From the NCBI GenBank assembly GCA_035524275.1, contig DATKPC010000043.1, positions 62,001 to 126,000 on the forward strand: DNA of 64,000 bases. The letters run 5' to 3'. Each line of letters opens with the position of its first letter. Position 1 is the stretch's first letter. This stretch comes from DATKPC01 sp035524275. GTDB taxonomy: Bacteria > Pseudomonadota > Gammaproteobacteria > Burkholderiales > Burkholderiaceae_F. This document shows positions 25,663-35,950 of this stretch, piece by piece. Made by a program: the position numbers and the translations under genes. The notes under the pieces were generated by a model that was not told the DNA's origin, did not search any database, and saw nothing but the letters and a program-made list of their open reading frames with translations.

Positions 25663-26916
25663 GTGCCTGAAATCAAGAACTACACCCTGAACTTCGGTCC
25701 GCAGCACCCGGCGGCGCACGGCGTGCTGCGGCTGGTGCTGGAGCTCGACGGCGAGGTCGTGCAGCGCGCCGACCCGCACATCGGCCTGCTGCACCGGGCG
25801 ACCGAGAAGCTGGCCGAGACGCGCACGTTCATCCAGTCGGTGCCCTACATGGACCGGCTGGACTACGTCTCGATGATGTGCAACGAGCACGGCTACGTGA
25901 TGGCGATCGAGAAGCTGCTCGGCATCGAGGTCCCGGTGCGCGCGCAGTACATCCGGGTGATGTTCGACGAGATCACGCGGCTGCTCAATCACCTGCTGTG
26001 GATCGGCGCCCACGGGCTGGACGTCGGCGCGATGGCGGTCTTCCTCTACGCGTTCCGCGAGCGCGAAGACCTGTTCGACATCTACGAGGCGGTGTCCGGC
26101 GCGCGGATGCACGCCGCCTACTACCGGCCCGGCGGCGTCTACCGCGACCTGCCGGAGAAGATGCCGCAGTACGCGCCGACCAAATACCGCGGCGCGCGCG
26201 ACGTGCAGCGCCTCAACGAAAGCCGCAGCGGCTCGCTGCTCGACTTCATCGCGGACTTCACGCGCCGCTTCCCGACCTACGTCGACGAGTACGAGACGCT
26301 GCTCACCGACAACCGGATCTGGAAGCAGCGACTTGTCGGCATCGGCGTGGTGTCGCCGGAGCGTGCGCTGGCGCTCGGCTTCACGGGTCCGATGCTGCGC
26401 GGCTCCGGGATCGAGTGGGACCTGCGCCGCAAGCAGCCCTACGAGGTCTACGACCGCGTGGAGTTCGACATCCCGATCGGCCGCAACGGCGACAGCTACG
26501 ACCGCTACCTCGTTCGCATCGAGGAAATGCGCCAGTCGAACCGGATCATCGCGCAGTGCGTCGACTGGCTGCGGAACAACCCGGGCCCGGTGATGAGCGA
26601 CAACCACAAAGTCGCCCCGCCGGGGCGCGTCGACATGAAGTCGAACATGGAAGAGCTGATCCACCACTTCAAGCTCTTCACCGAGGGCTTCCACGTGCCG
26701 CCGGGCGAGGCCTACGCGGCCGTCGAGCATCCGAAGGGGGAGTTCGGCATCTACCTCGTCGCCGACGGCGCCAACAAGCCGTACCGGCTGAAGATCCGGG
26801 CGCCCGGGTTCGCGCACCTGCAGGCGCTCGACGAGATGGCGCGCGGACACATGATTGCCGATGCCGTGACCATCATCGGGACCCAGGACATCGTGTTTGG
26901 AGAGATCGATCGATGA
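25663..26916 (+). CDS. nuoD: NADH-quinone oxidoreductase subunit D
   Basis: The 417-residue 49-kDa subunit forms much of the quinone-binding pocket. Family landmarks are YTLNFGPQHPAAHGVLR near residue 5, HIGLLHRATEKL, YVSMMCNEHGY, GARMHAAYYRPGGV and the terminal IIGTQDIVFGEIDR. It starts with GTG, because the conserved N-terminus PEIKNYTLNFGPQHP begins there. The nuoE start overlaps its stop by ATGA. Confidence 0.98.
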   Translation: MPEIKNYTLNFGPQHPAAHGVLRLVLELDGEVVQRADPHIGLLHRATEKLAETRTFIQSVPYMDRLDYVSMMCNEHGYVMAIEKLLGIEVPVRAQYIRVMFDEITRLLNHLLWIGAHGLDVGAMAVFLYAFREREDLFDIYEAVSGARMHAAYYRPGGVYRDLPEKMPQYAPTKYRGARDVQRLNESRSGSLLDFIADFTRRFPTYVDEYETLLTDNRIWKQRLVGIGVVSPERALALGFTGPMLRGSGIEWDLRRKQPYEVYDRVEFDIPIGRNGDSYDRYLVRIEEMRQSNRIIAQCVDWLRNNPGPVMSDNHKVAPPGRVDMKSNMEELIHHFKLFTEGFHVPPGEAYAAVEHPKGEFGIYLVADGANKPYRLKIRAPGFAHLQALDEMARGHMIADAVTIIGTQDIVFGEIDR

Positions 26917-27412
26917 ACGCCGTGCCCGCTGCCGCGACGCCGCTGTCGGCCGAGGCCTTCCGCCGCATCGATCGCGAGATCCGCAAGTACCCGGCGGAGC
27001 AGAAGCAGTCGGCCGTCATGGCCGCGCTCGCGATCGCGCAGGACGAGATCGGCTGGCTGCCGAAGGACGCGATCGCCGCCGTCGCCGAGTACCTCGGGAT
27101 GCCGCCGATCGCGGCCTACGAGGTCGCGACCTTCTACAACATGTACAACCTCGAGCCGGTCGGCCGCCACAAGATCACGCTGTGCACGAACCTGCCGTGC
27201 GCGCTCTCGGGCGCCGAGGGCGCCGCGGCGCGGCTGAAGAAGCGCCTTGGCATCGAATTCGGCGAGACCACCGCCGACCGCAAGTTCACGCTCAAGGAAG
27301 GCGAGTGCCTGGGCGCGTGCGGCGACGCGCCCGTCCTGCTCGTCAACAACAAGCGCATGTGCAGCCTGATGAGCGACGACAAGCTCGATGCGCTGATCGA
27401 CGAGCTGAACCG

Positions 27413-27416
<4 letters not shown>
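26913..27416 (+). CDS. nuoE: NADH-quinone oxidoreductase subunit E
   Basis: The 167-residue 24-kDa subunit carries the [2Fe-2S] cluster N1a beside the FMN. A helical N-terminal domain (YPAEQKQSAVMAALAIAQDEIGWLP) is followed by a thioredoxin-like domain. The cysteines are in LCTNLPC, spaced five, and GECLGACGDAPV. Both ends overlap neighbours by ATGA (nuoD and nuoF), which indicates tight coupling. Confidence 0.97.
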
Positions 27417-28717
<1,301 letters not shown>

Positions 28718-28733
28718 CGCACGGAAGATTCGA

Positions 28734-31067
28734 ATGATCGAGATCGAAATCGACGGAACCAAGGTGCAGGTGGCCGAGGGCAGCACCGTGATGGATGCGG
28801 CCAACGGCATCGACGTCTACATCCCGCACTTCTGCTACCACAAGAAACTGTCGATCGCGGCCAACTGCCGGATGTGCCTGGTCGAGGTCGAGAAGGCGCC
28901 GAAGCCGCTGCCGGCCTGTGCGACGCCGGTCACTCCGGGTATGGTCGTGCGCACCGCGTCGGCGCGCGCCAAGCAGGCGCAGCGCTCGGTGATGGAGTTC
29001 CTGCTGATCAACCATCCGCTCGACTGCCCGATCTGCGACCAGGGCGGCGAATGCCAGCTGCAGGACCTCGCCGTCGGCTACGGCGGTTCGGCATCCCGCT
29101 ACGACGAGCCCAAGCGCGTCGTCTTCCGCAAGAACATCGGCCCGCTGGTCGCCGCCGAGGAGATGAGCCGCTGCATCCAGTGCACGCGCTGCGTGCGCTT
29201 CGGCCAGGAGGTCGCCGGACTGATGGAGCTCGGGATGGTCGGGCGCGGCGAGCACTCGGAGATCATGTCGTTCGTCGATCGCGCGGTGGAATCCGAGATC
29301 TCCGGCAACATGATCGACATCTGCCCCGTCGGCGCGCTGACGAGCAAGCCGTTCCGCTACCAGGCGCGTACCTGGGAACTCGCCCGACGCCGCAGCGTCA
29401 GCGGCCATGATGCGCTCGGCTCCAATCTCGTCGTGCAGGTCAAGAACCAGCGCGTGATGCGCGTCGTCCCGTTCGAGAACGAGGCCGTCAACTCCTGCTG
29501 GCTGTCGGACCGCGACCGCTTCTCCTACGAGGGTCTCTATGCGGCCGACCGGCTGTCGCGCCCGATGATCAAGGAGCGCGGGCAGTGGCGCGAGGTCGAA
29601 TGGAGCGATGCAATCGACTTCGTCGGGCAGCGGTTGCGCGCGGTCGTCGCGGCGCACGGCGCCGACGCGGTGGGCGCCCTCGCCTCGCCGGGAAGCACGC
29701 TCGAGGAGCTTGCGCTGCTGGCGCGGCTCGTCCGCGGGCTTGGGTCTGACAACATCGACTTCCGGCTGCGCCACGCCGATTTCGGCGCCGACGGCCAGCG
29801 CGCCGGCGCGCCGTGGCTCGGCATGCCGGTCTCGGCGCTCGACCGGCTCGATCGTGTCCTGCTCGTCGGATCGTTCCTGCGCAAGGACCACCCGCTGCTG
29901 GCCGTCCGGCTGCGTGACGCCGCGCGACGCGGCGGGCGCATCTCGATCGTCCATGCCGTCGACGACGACCTGCTCATGCCGCTCGCCGCGCGTTTCGTCG
30001 TGCGACCGGACGCCTGGGTCGGCGCGCTGGCGCAGGTCGCTGTCGCCGTCGCCGCGGTGAAGGGTATCGCGCCGCCGGCCGCGGCCTCCGGCCTCGTTGC
30101 CGGCGAGACGGCGCGCTCGATCGCCCAGGACCTCGCGTCCGGCAAGGATGTCGCGGTGCTGCTGGGCAATGCCGCGTCGCAGTCGCCGCAGGCGGCGCAA
30201 CTGCACGCGTGGGCGCAATGGATCGCGGACGCGACCGGGGCCCGGCTGGGCTTCCTCGGAGAGGCGGCCAACAGCGTCGGCGGCTACCTGGCGCAGGCGG
30301 TTCCGGCTGCGGGCGGGCACCACGCACGTGCGATGCTGGAATCGCCGCGGCGCGCGTACCTGCTGTGGAACCTGGAACCGGAGTACGACACCGCGAACCC
30401 GGCGCTGGCGATGAAGGCGCTGGCTCAGGCCGAGTCGGTGATCGCCTTTTCGCCGTACCGCAACGGGGCGCTGGAATACGCCGAGGCGATCCTGCCGATC
30501 TCGACGTTCTTCGAGACCTCCGGGACATTCGTCAATACCGAGGGTCTGGCGCAGAGCTTCAATGGCGCCTGCCGTCCTTTCGGCGAGGCGCGGCCCGGGT
30601 GGAAGGTCCTGCGGGTGCTGGGCGAGCTTCTCGGGATTCCCGGCTTCGATGCCGAGTCCTCCGAAGACCTCCGCGACGCCGTGCTGCCGCGCGGTGCCGA
30701 GGCGATCGCGGCGCGACTGTCCAACCGGACCGCGCTCGAGCCGGCGCGCATCGAGCCCGGCGCCGGTGTCGTTCGCGTCGCCGACGTCGGCGGGTATTTC
30801 ACCGATGCGATCGTGCGTCGCGCCGAGGCGTTGCGCGCGACGCGCGACGCGCGCCCGCCGCGTGCGACGGCCAACGCCGCGACGCTGGCGTCCTTCGGCG
30901 TCGCGCCCGGCGACAAGGTGCGCGCGCGCCAGGGCGACGCCGGCGCGCTGCTCGAATGCGCGCTCGATGCGAAGCTGCCCGACGGCGTGGTCCGCGTCCC
31001 GGCCGGCCACGCGGCGAGCAGCACGCTCGGCGCGCAGTTCGGGCCTATCGTCCTGGAGCGCGCCTGA
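28734..31067 (+). CDS. nuoG: NADH-quinone oxidoreductase subunit G
   Basis: The 777-residue subunit carries several iron-sulfur clusters. The N-terminal ferredoxin-like domain has PHFCYHKKLSIAANCRMCLVE and LPACATP. Next come HPLDCPICDQGGECQLQD, RCIQCTRCVRFGQE and DICPVGALTSKPFRYQARTWEL. The rest is a molybdopterin-oxidoreductase-like fold without obvious cofactor function (ALASPGSTLEELALLARL, ILPISTFFETSGTFVNTEG). Length is as expected. Its stop overlaps the nuoH start (TGATG). Confidence 0.97.
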   Translation: MIEIEIDGTKVQVAEGSTVMDAANGIDVYIPHFCYHKKLSIAANCRMCLVEVEKAPKPLPACATPVTPGMVVRTASARAKQAQRSVMEFLLINHPLDCPICDQGGECQLQDLAVGYGGSASRYDEPKRVVFRKNIGPLVAAEEMSRCIQCTRCVRFGQEVAGLMELGMVGRGEHSEIMSFVDRAVESEISGNMIDICPVGALTSKPFRYQARTWELARRRSVSGHDALGSNLVVQVKNQRVMRVVPFENEAVNSCWLSDRDRFSYEGLYAADRLSRPMIKERGQWREVEWSDAIDFVGQRLRAVVAAHGADAVGALASPGSTLEELALLARLVRGLGSDNIDFRLRHADFGADGQRAGAPWLGMPVSALDRLDRVLLVGSFLRKDHPLLAVRLRDAARRGGRISIVHAVDDDLLMPLAARFVVRPDAWVGALAQVAVAVAAVKGIAPPAAASGLVAGETARSIAQDLASGKDVAVLLGNAASQSPQAAQLHAWAQWIADATGARLGFLGEAANSVGGYLAQAVPAAGGHHARAMLESPRRAYLLWNLEPEYDTANPALAMKALAQAESVIAFSPYRNGALEYAEAILPISTFFETSGTFVNTEGLAQSFNGACRPFGEARPGWKVLRVLGELLGIPGFDAESSEDLRDAVLPRGAEAIAARLSNRTALEPARIEPGAGVVRVADVGGYFTDAIVRRAEALRATRDARPPRATANAATLASFGVAPGDKVRARQGDAGALLECALDAKLPDGVVRVPAGHAASSTLGAQFGPIVLERA

Positions 31068-32218
31068 TGGCCGAGTTCACCGCTGGCGGGGCAGCGATCT
31101 TCGGGTCCGCATGGCCCGTGCTGTGGGCGCTGCTGCGCATCGTCGTCATCATCGCCCCGGTCATGGGCTGCGTCGCGTACCTGACGCTGTGGGAACGCAA
31201 GATGATCGGCTGGATGCACATCCGGCTCGGGCCGAACCGCGTCGGCCCGATGGGGCTGCTGCAGCCGATCGCCGACGCGGTGAAGCTGATCTTCAAGGAA
31301 ATCATCGCGCCGGCGCAGGCCGACAAGTCGCTGTTCTTCATCGCCCCGGTGATGGTGATCGCGCCGGCGCTCGCCGCCTGGGCGGTGATCCCGTTCGCGC
31401 CCGGCGTCGTGCTGGCGGACGTGAATGCGGGGCTGCTCTACGTGATGGCGATCACCTCCGTCGGCGTCTACGGCGTGATCATCGCCGGCTGGGCCTCGAA
31501 CTCGAAGTACGCGTTCCTCGGCGCGCTGCGGGCCTCGGCCCAGATGGTGTCCTACGAGCTGGCGATGGGATTCGTGCTCGTGACCGTCCTGCTGGTGACC
31601 GGTTCGCTGAACCTCAGCACGATCGTCGACGTGCAGAACCATGGCTGGTTCGCCGACCACGGCTTCACGTTCCTGTCGTGGAACTGGCTGCCGCTGCTGC
31701 CGCTGTTCGTGATCTACGTGATCTCGGCCGTCGCCGAGACGAACCGGCATCCGTTCGACGTCGTCGAGGGCGAGAGCGAGATCGTCGCCGGGCACATGGT
31801 CGAATATTCCGGGATGGGCTTCGCGATCTTCTTCCTCGGCGAGTACGCGAACATGATCCTGCTGTCGACGATGGCGACGATCATGTTCCTGGGCGGCTGG
31901 GCGGCCCCGATCGACCTCGGCCGCCTGGCGGGGATCGCGCTGCCGGGGTGGTTCACGGCGACCTCGGGTTGGTTCTGGCTGATCGCGAAGGCCTTCTTCG
32001 TCGTCTCGCTCTTCATCTGGTTCCGCGCGTCGTTCCCGCGCTATCGCTACGACCAGATCATGCGTCTCGGCTGGAAGATCTTCATCCCGATCACGCTGGC
32101 GTGGCTGGTCGTCGTCGCCCTCTGGATGCAGACGCCGTGGAACATCTGGAGGGCGCCGGGCGACGCGCCGGGCGCGGCGCGCGGCGCGACGGCGACGCTC
32201 GCGAACGCCGGGCGCTGA
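31067..32218 (+). CDS. nuoH: NADH-quinone oxidoreductase subunit H
   Basis: The 383-residue membrane subunit has eight or nine helices and helps form the entrance to the quinone site. Motifs are LTLWERKMIGWMHIRLGPNRVGP at the N-terminus, SNSKYAFLGALRASAQMVSYELAMG, and the acidic loop ETNRHPFDVVEGESEIVAGHMVEYSGM. A C-terminal Ala/Gly tail of about 20 residues extends the protein. Seventeen bases separate it from nuoI. Confidence 0.97.
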   Translation: MAEFTAGGAAIFGSAWPVLWALLRIVVIIAPVMGCVAYLTLWERKMIGWMHIRLGPNRVGPMGLLQPIADAVKLIFKEIIAPAQADKSLFFIAPVMVIAPALAAWAVIPFAPGVVLADVNAGLLYVMAITSVGVYGVIIAGWASNSKYAFLGALRASAQMVSYELAMGFVLVTVLLVTGSLNLSTIVDVQNHGWFADHGFTFLSWNWLPLLPLFVIYVISAVAETNRHPFDVVEGESEIVAGHMVEYSGMGFAIFFLGEYANMILLSTMATIMFLGGWAAPIDLGRLAGIALPGWFTATSGWFWLIAKAFFVVSLFIWFRASFPRYRYDQIMRLGWKIFIPITLAWLVVVALWMQTPWNIWRAPGDAPGAARGATATLANAGR

Positions 32219-32235
32219 GCGAAAGGCGGCGGACG

Positions 32236-32724
32236 ATGGAAGCAGTCAAGGACTTCTTCAGCTCGCTGATGCTGCGCGAGCTGCTGCGCGGCCTCGCGCT
32301 GACCGGCCGGTATTTCTTCGCGCGCAAGATCACGCTGCAGTATCCGGAGGAGAAAGCACCGGCGTCGCCGCGCTTCCGCGGGCTGCACGCGCTGCGCCGC
32401 TATCCCAACGGCGAGGAGCGCTGCATCGCGTGCAAGCTGTGCGAGGCGGTGTGCCCGGCGATGGCCATCACGATCGAGTCGGAGCCGCGCGCCGACGGCA
32501 CGCGCCGAACGACGCGCTACGACATCGACCTGACGAAGTGCAACTTCTGCGGTTTCTGCGAGGAGAGCTGCCCGGTCGACTCGATCGTCGAGACGCACAT
32601 CGCGGAATACCACGGCGAGCGGCGCGGCGACCTGCTCTACACGAAGGACATGCTGCTCGCGGTCGGCGATCGCTACGAAAAGGAGATCGCGGCGGCCCGT
32701 GCCGCCGACGCGCGCTATCGATGA
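32236..32724 (+). CDS. nuoI: NADH-quinone oxidoreductase subunit I
   Basis: The 162-residue ferredoxin-like subunit carries two [4Fe-4S] clusters (N6a, N6b). Both are visible as CIACKLCEAVCPAMAI and CNFCGFCEESCPVDSI, about residues 62-115. An amphipathic N-terminal helix lies on the membrane arm. It is followed by the longest gap of the operon, 170 bases, before nuoJ. Confidence 0.98.
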   Translation: MEAVKDFFSSLMLRELLRGLALTGRYFFARKITLQYPEEKAPASPRFRGLHALRRYPNGEERCIACKLCEAVCPAMAITIESEPRADGTRRTTRYDIDLTKCNFCGFCEESCPVDSIVETHIAEYHGERRGDLLYTKDMLLAVGDRYEKEIAAARAADARYR

Positions 32725-32898
32725 CGGCGCCGCGGCCGCGCGCGTCGTAACGGGAGGCCCGCAGCCGCCGGCGGCAGCGGGCGCATCACGGATACCAAGA
32801 ACAAGTCGATGAATACCACGTCCATCTCGGTCGCCCTCGGCGGGCTGCTCCGCTGCCGCTCGGCCGCCACACCCCCTCGGCGGAGCACGCAGCGATGA
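32721..32898 (+). other. nuoI-nuoJ gap with two mini-ORFs and a hairpin
   Basis: An ATG at 32721 overlaps the nuoI stop and reads nine codons to TAA at 32748-32750. A hairpin follows at 32759-32780 (CCGC-A-GCCG, loop CCGG, mirrored arm; one A-A mismatch). An ATG at 32809 then opens 29 codons whose TGA overlaps the nuoJ ATG at 32895 (ATGA). The predicted peptides match no family known to me. The region may be a processing or coupling element or decaying sequence. Confidence 0.35.
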
Positions 32899-33518
32899 AC
32901 GCAGAGCACCTGCTGTTCTGGATCTTTTCGGCGATCCTGCTGGTGGCGGCGTTCCGCGTCGTCACCGCGCGCAACCCGGTGCATGCGGTGCTGTTCCTCG
33001 TGCTGGCGTTCTTCTCGACGTCCTGCCTCTGGATGCTGCTGCGCGCCGAATTCCTCGCGCTGGCGCTCGTCCTCGTCTACGTCGGCGCGGTGATGGTGCT
33101 GTTCCTCTTCGTCGTGATGATGCTCGACATCAATATCGACCGGCTGCGGCAGGGCTTCTGGCGCCATTTCCCGCTCGGTGCGCTGGTCGGCGTCCTCATC
33201 GCATTGCAGCTGTGGGCGGTGCTGTCGCACGGTCCGTGGCAGGCGGCGTTCGCCGCCGGGACGGCGGCCAACGGGGCGACGAGCAACATCACGGCGCTGG
33301 GCCTGCTGACGTTCTCGGACTACGCGTATCCGCTGCAGGTCGCCGGCGTCATCCTGCTCGTGGCGATCGTCGCGGCCATCGCGCTGACGCTGCGCCGGCG
33401 CAAGGACACGAAGCAGCAGCGGCCGTCCGAGCAGGTGCGGGTGCGGCGCAACGAGCGCGTGCGGATGGTCGCCATCGCCAACGACGCCGAGGGCCGCCAG
33501 GACGCGCGGCAGGGCTGA
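32895..33518 (+). CDS. nuoJ: NADH-quinone oxidoreductase subunit J
   Basis: The 207-residue membrane subunit has five hydrophobic helices. It opens with LLFWIFSAILLVAAFRVVTARNPVHAVLFLVLAFF and carries the conserved ALVLVYVGAVMVLFLFVVMML helix. The last helix (~residues 140-165) is followed by a charged C-terminal tail rich in Arg. It is an antiporter-linking subunit of the proton-pumping arm and is 13 bases before nuoK. Confidence 0.96.
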   Translation: MNAEHLLFWIFSAILLVAAFRVVTARNPVHAVLFLVLAFFSTSCLWMLLRAEFLALALVLVYVGAVMVLFLFVVMMLDINIDRLRQGFWRHFPLGALVGVLIALQLWAVLSHGPWQAAFAAGTAANGATSNITALGLLTFSDYAYPLQVAGVILLVAIVAAIALTLRRRKDTKQQRPSEQVRVRRNERVRMVAIANDAEGRQDARQG

Positions 33519-33531
33519 GGAGATCACGAAC

Positions 33532-33837
33532 ATGGTTCCGCTTTCCTGGTATCTGGGCGTCGGTGCCGTGCTGTTCGCGCTGAGCGTCATCGGCATCTTC
33601 CTCAACCGCCGCAACCTGATCGTGCTGCTGATGGCCATCGAGCTGATGCTGCTCGCGGTGAACATCAACTTCGTCGCCTTCTCGCACTACCTCGGCGACC
33701 TCCACGGCCAGGTGTTCGTGTTCTTCATCCTCACGGTCGCCGCGGCCGAGGCGGCGATCGGGCTGGCGATCCTCGTCGTGCTGTTCCGCAACCTGAGTAC
33801 GGTGGCGGTCGACCGCCTCGATGCGCTCAAGGGCTGA
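33532..33837 (+). CDS. nuoK: NADH-quinone oxidoreductase subunit K
   Basis: The 101-residue membrane subunit has three helices. The family signature is clear: NLIVLLMAIELMLLAVNINFVAFS with its buried Glu, then FVFFILTVAAAEAAIGLAILVVLFR with the second Glu. These glutamates take part in proton translocation. Length is typical. A 36-base gap to nuoL holds a nine-codon mini-ORF. Confidence 0.97.
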   Translation: MVPLSWYLGVGAVLFALSVIGIFLNRRNLIVLLMAIELMLLAVNINFVAFSHYLGDLHGQVFVFFILTVAAAEAAIGLAILVVLFRNLSTVAVDRLDALKG

Positions 33838-33847
33838 GGCGACCGCG

Positions 33848-33877
33848 ATGCGCCGAAGACCGTCCGTCCGCCGATGA
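33848..33877 (+). other. Nine-codon mini-ORF ending on the nuoL start
   Basis: An ATG at 33848 reads Met-Arg-Arg-Arg-Pro-Ser-Val-Arg-Arg and stops at a TGA that overlaps the nuoL ATG (ATGA at 33874-33877). It begins 10 bases after the nuoK stop. This matches the pattern in other nuo gaps. Confidence 0.25.
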
Positions 33878-35946
33878 ACGAACGCCCGCCAATGACCGAC
33901 ATGCAGAACATCTATCTCCTCGTGCCGCTGGCTCCGCTGGCGGGAGCCCTGGTCGCCGGCTTCCTGGGGCGCGTGATCGGCCGCGCCGGCGCGCACTGGG
34001 CGGCGATCCTCGGCGTGCTCGTGGCGACGATCGCCTCCGGCTTCGTGTTCTCCGATACGGTGCTCGCCGGGCACGTCTTCAACGGTCCGGTCTACACCTG
34101 GGCCGACGCGGGCGGGCTGCACCTCGAGGTCGGTTTCCTGGTCGACAACCTGACCGCGACGATGATGGTCGTCGTGAGCTTCGTCTCGCTGATGGTCCAC
34201 GTCTACACGATCGGCTACATGGCCGACGACCCCGGCTACCAGCGCTTCTTCGCCTACATCTCGCTCTTCACGTTCTCGATGCTGATGCTCGTGATGAGCA
34301 ACAACTTCCTGCAGCTGTTCTTCGGCTGGGAGGCGGTCGGCCTCGTGTCGTACCTGCTGATCGGCTTCTGGTACACGCGCCCGACGGCGATCTATGCCAA
34401 TCTCAAGGCGTTCCTCGTCAACCGCGTCGGCGACTTCGGCTTCGTCCTCGGCATCGGGCTCGTCTTCGCGTGGTTCGGGACGCTCGACTACGCCGCGGTG
34501 TTCAAGGCGGCGCCGGGACTGGCGACGCAGACGATCGAGATCCTGCCGTCGACGCCATGGCTGCTGCTCACCGTGATCTGCATCTGCCTGTTCGTCGGCG
34601 CCATGGGCAAGTCCGCGCAGTTCCCGCTGCACGTGTGGCTGCCGGACTCGATGGAGGGCCCGACGCCGATCTCGGCGCTGATCCACGCCGCGACGATGGT
34701 GACGGCCGGCATCTTCATGGTCGCGCGGATGTCGCCGCTGTTCGAGCTGTCGGACACCGCACTGTCGGTGGTCATCGTGATCGGCGCGATCACGGCGTTC
34801 TTCATGGGCCTGCTGGGCATCGTCCAGAACGACATCAAGCGCGTCGTCGCGTACTCGACGCTGTCGCAGCTCGGCTACATGACGGTCGCGCTGGGCGCGT
34901 CGGCCTATTCGGTGGCGATCTTCCACCTCGTGACCCACGCGTTCTTCAAGGCGCTGCTCTTCCTCGCCGCCGGGTCCGTGATCGTCGGCATGCACCACGA
35001 CCAGGACATCCGCAACATGGGCGGGCTGAGGCGCTACATGCCGGTCACGTGGATCACGTCGCTCGTCGGTTCGCTGGCGCTGATCGGCACGCCGTTCTTC
35101 GCCGGCTTCTACTCGAAGGACAACATCATCGAGGCGACCGCGCATTCGACGGTGGCCGGGAGCGGCATCGCGCATTTCGCCGTGCTGGCCGGCGTATTCG
35201 TCACCGCGTTCTATTCGTTCCGGATGTTCTTCCTCGTGTTCCACGGCAAGGCGCGGTTCGGCGACGCGGCCCCGGCGGTCCACGACGGGCACGCGCACGA
35301 CGACTACGGCGACGGGCACGCGCATGCCGACGACCACGGCCATGGCGGGACGCCGCACGAGTCGCCGGCCGTCATCACGCTGCCGCTGGTGCTGCTGGCG
35401 ATCCCGTCGGCCGTGCTCGGCTGGTTCATGGTCGATCCGGTGCTTCGCGGCGGCTACTTCAAGGGCGCGATTTTCGTCGACGCGGAGCGCCACCCGGCGA
35501 TCGAGCACCTCGCCGAGGACTTCCATGGCGCGCTCGCCGCCGGCATCGATGGGCTGATGTCGGTGCCGTTTGGCCTCGCGGCGGCGGGCGTCGCCGCCGC
35601 CTGGTTCCTGTACCTGAAGCGGCCGGACCTGCCGGCCGTGCTGCGGCAGCGGCTCTCCGGCGTCTACACGCTGCTGGACAACAAGTACTACCTCGATCGA
35701 ATCAACGAGATCGTCTTCGCCGGCGGCGCGCGACGGATCGGAGAGGGGCTGTGGCGGGGCGGCGACGTCGGGCTGATCGACGGCATCGTGGTCAACGGCT
35801 CGGCGCGCCTCGTGGCCTGGCTGTCGCGCGCGCTGCGGCTGCTGCAGTCCGGATTCATCTACCACTACGCGTTCGCGATGCTGGTCGGGGTCGGCGTCGT
35901 GCTGTTCTTCTTCCTGACCCTGCCCTACGCGATCGGGACGCGCTAG
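33874..35946 (+). CDS. nuoL: NADH-quinone oxidoreductase subunit L
   Basis: The 690-residue distal proton-pumping subunit is Mrp-antiporter-like. Core helices contain FFGWEAVGLVSYLLIGFWY, MGKSAQFPLHVWLPDSMEGPTPISALIHAATMV, IKRVVAYSTLSQLGYM and THAFFKALLFLAAGSVI. A His/Asp-rich loop at about residues 470-490 (DGHAHDDYGDGHAHADDHGH) lies between late helices; such loops occur in other betaproteobacterial NuoL. The C-terminal lateral helix region is present. In-frame ATGs at 33892 and 33901 are alternative starts. Confidence 0.96.
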   Translation: MNERPPMTDMQNIYLLVPLAPLAGALVAGFLGRVIGRAGAHWAAILGVLVATIASGFVFSDTVLAGHVFNGPVYTWADAGGLHLEVGFLVDNLTATMMVVVSFVSLMVHVYTIGYMADDPGYQRFFAYISLFTFSMLMLVMSNNFLQLFFGWEAVGLVSYLLIGFWYTRPTAIYANLKAFLVNRVGDFGFVLGIGLVFAWFGTLDYAAVFKAAPGLATQTIEILPSTPWLLLTVICICLFVGAMGKSAQFPLHVWLPDSMEGPTPISALIHAATMVTAGIFMVARMSPLFELSDTALSVVIVIGAITAFFMGLLGIVQNDIKRVVAYSTLSQLGYMTVALGASAYSVAIFHLVTHAFFKALLFLAAGSVIVGMHHDQDIRNMGGLRRYMPVTWITSLVGSLALIGTPFFAGFYSKDNIIEATAHSTVAGSGIAHFAVLAGVFVTAFYSFRMFFLVFHGKARFGDAAPAVHDGHAHDDYGDGHAHADDHGHGGTPHESPAVITLPLVLLAIPSAVLGWFMVDPVLRGGYFKGAIFVDAERHPAIEHLAEDFHGALAAGIDGLMSVPFGLAAAGVAAAWFLYLKRPDLPAVLRQRLSGVYTLLDNKYYLDRINEIVFAGGARRIGEGLWRGGDVGLIDGIVVNGSARLVAWLSRALRLLQSGFIYHYAFAMLVGVGVVLFFFLTLPYAIGTR

Positions 35947-35950
35947 AAAA

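Noticed and set aside
34000..35946. His/Asp-rich loop in NuoL considered as a metal-sensing insertion
   Set aside because: Similar loops occur in NuoL of other betaproteobacteria, so it is not distinctive here.
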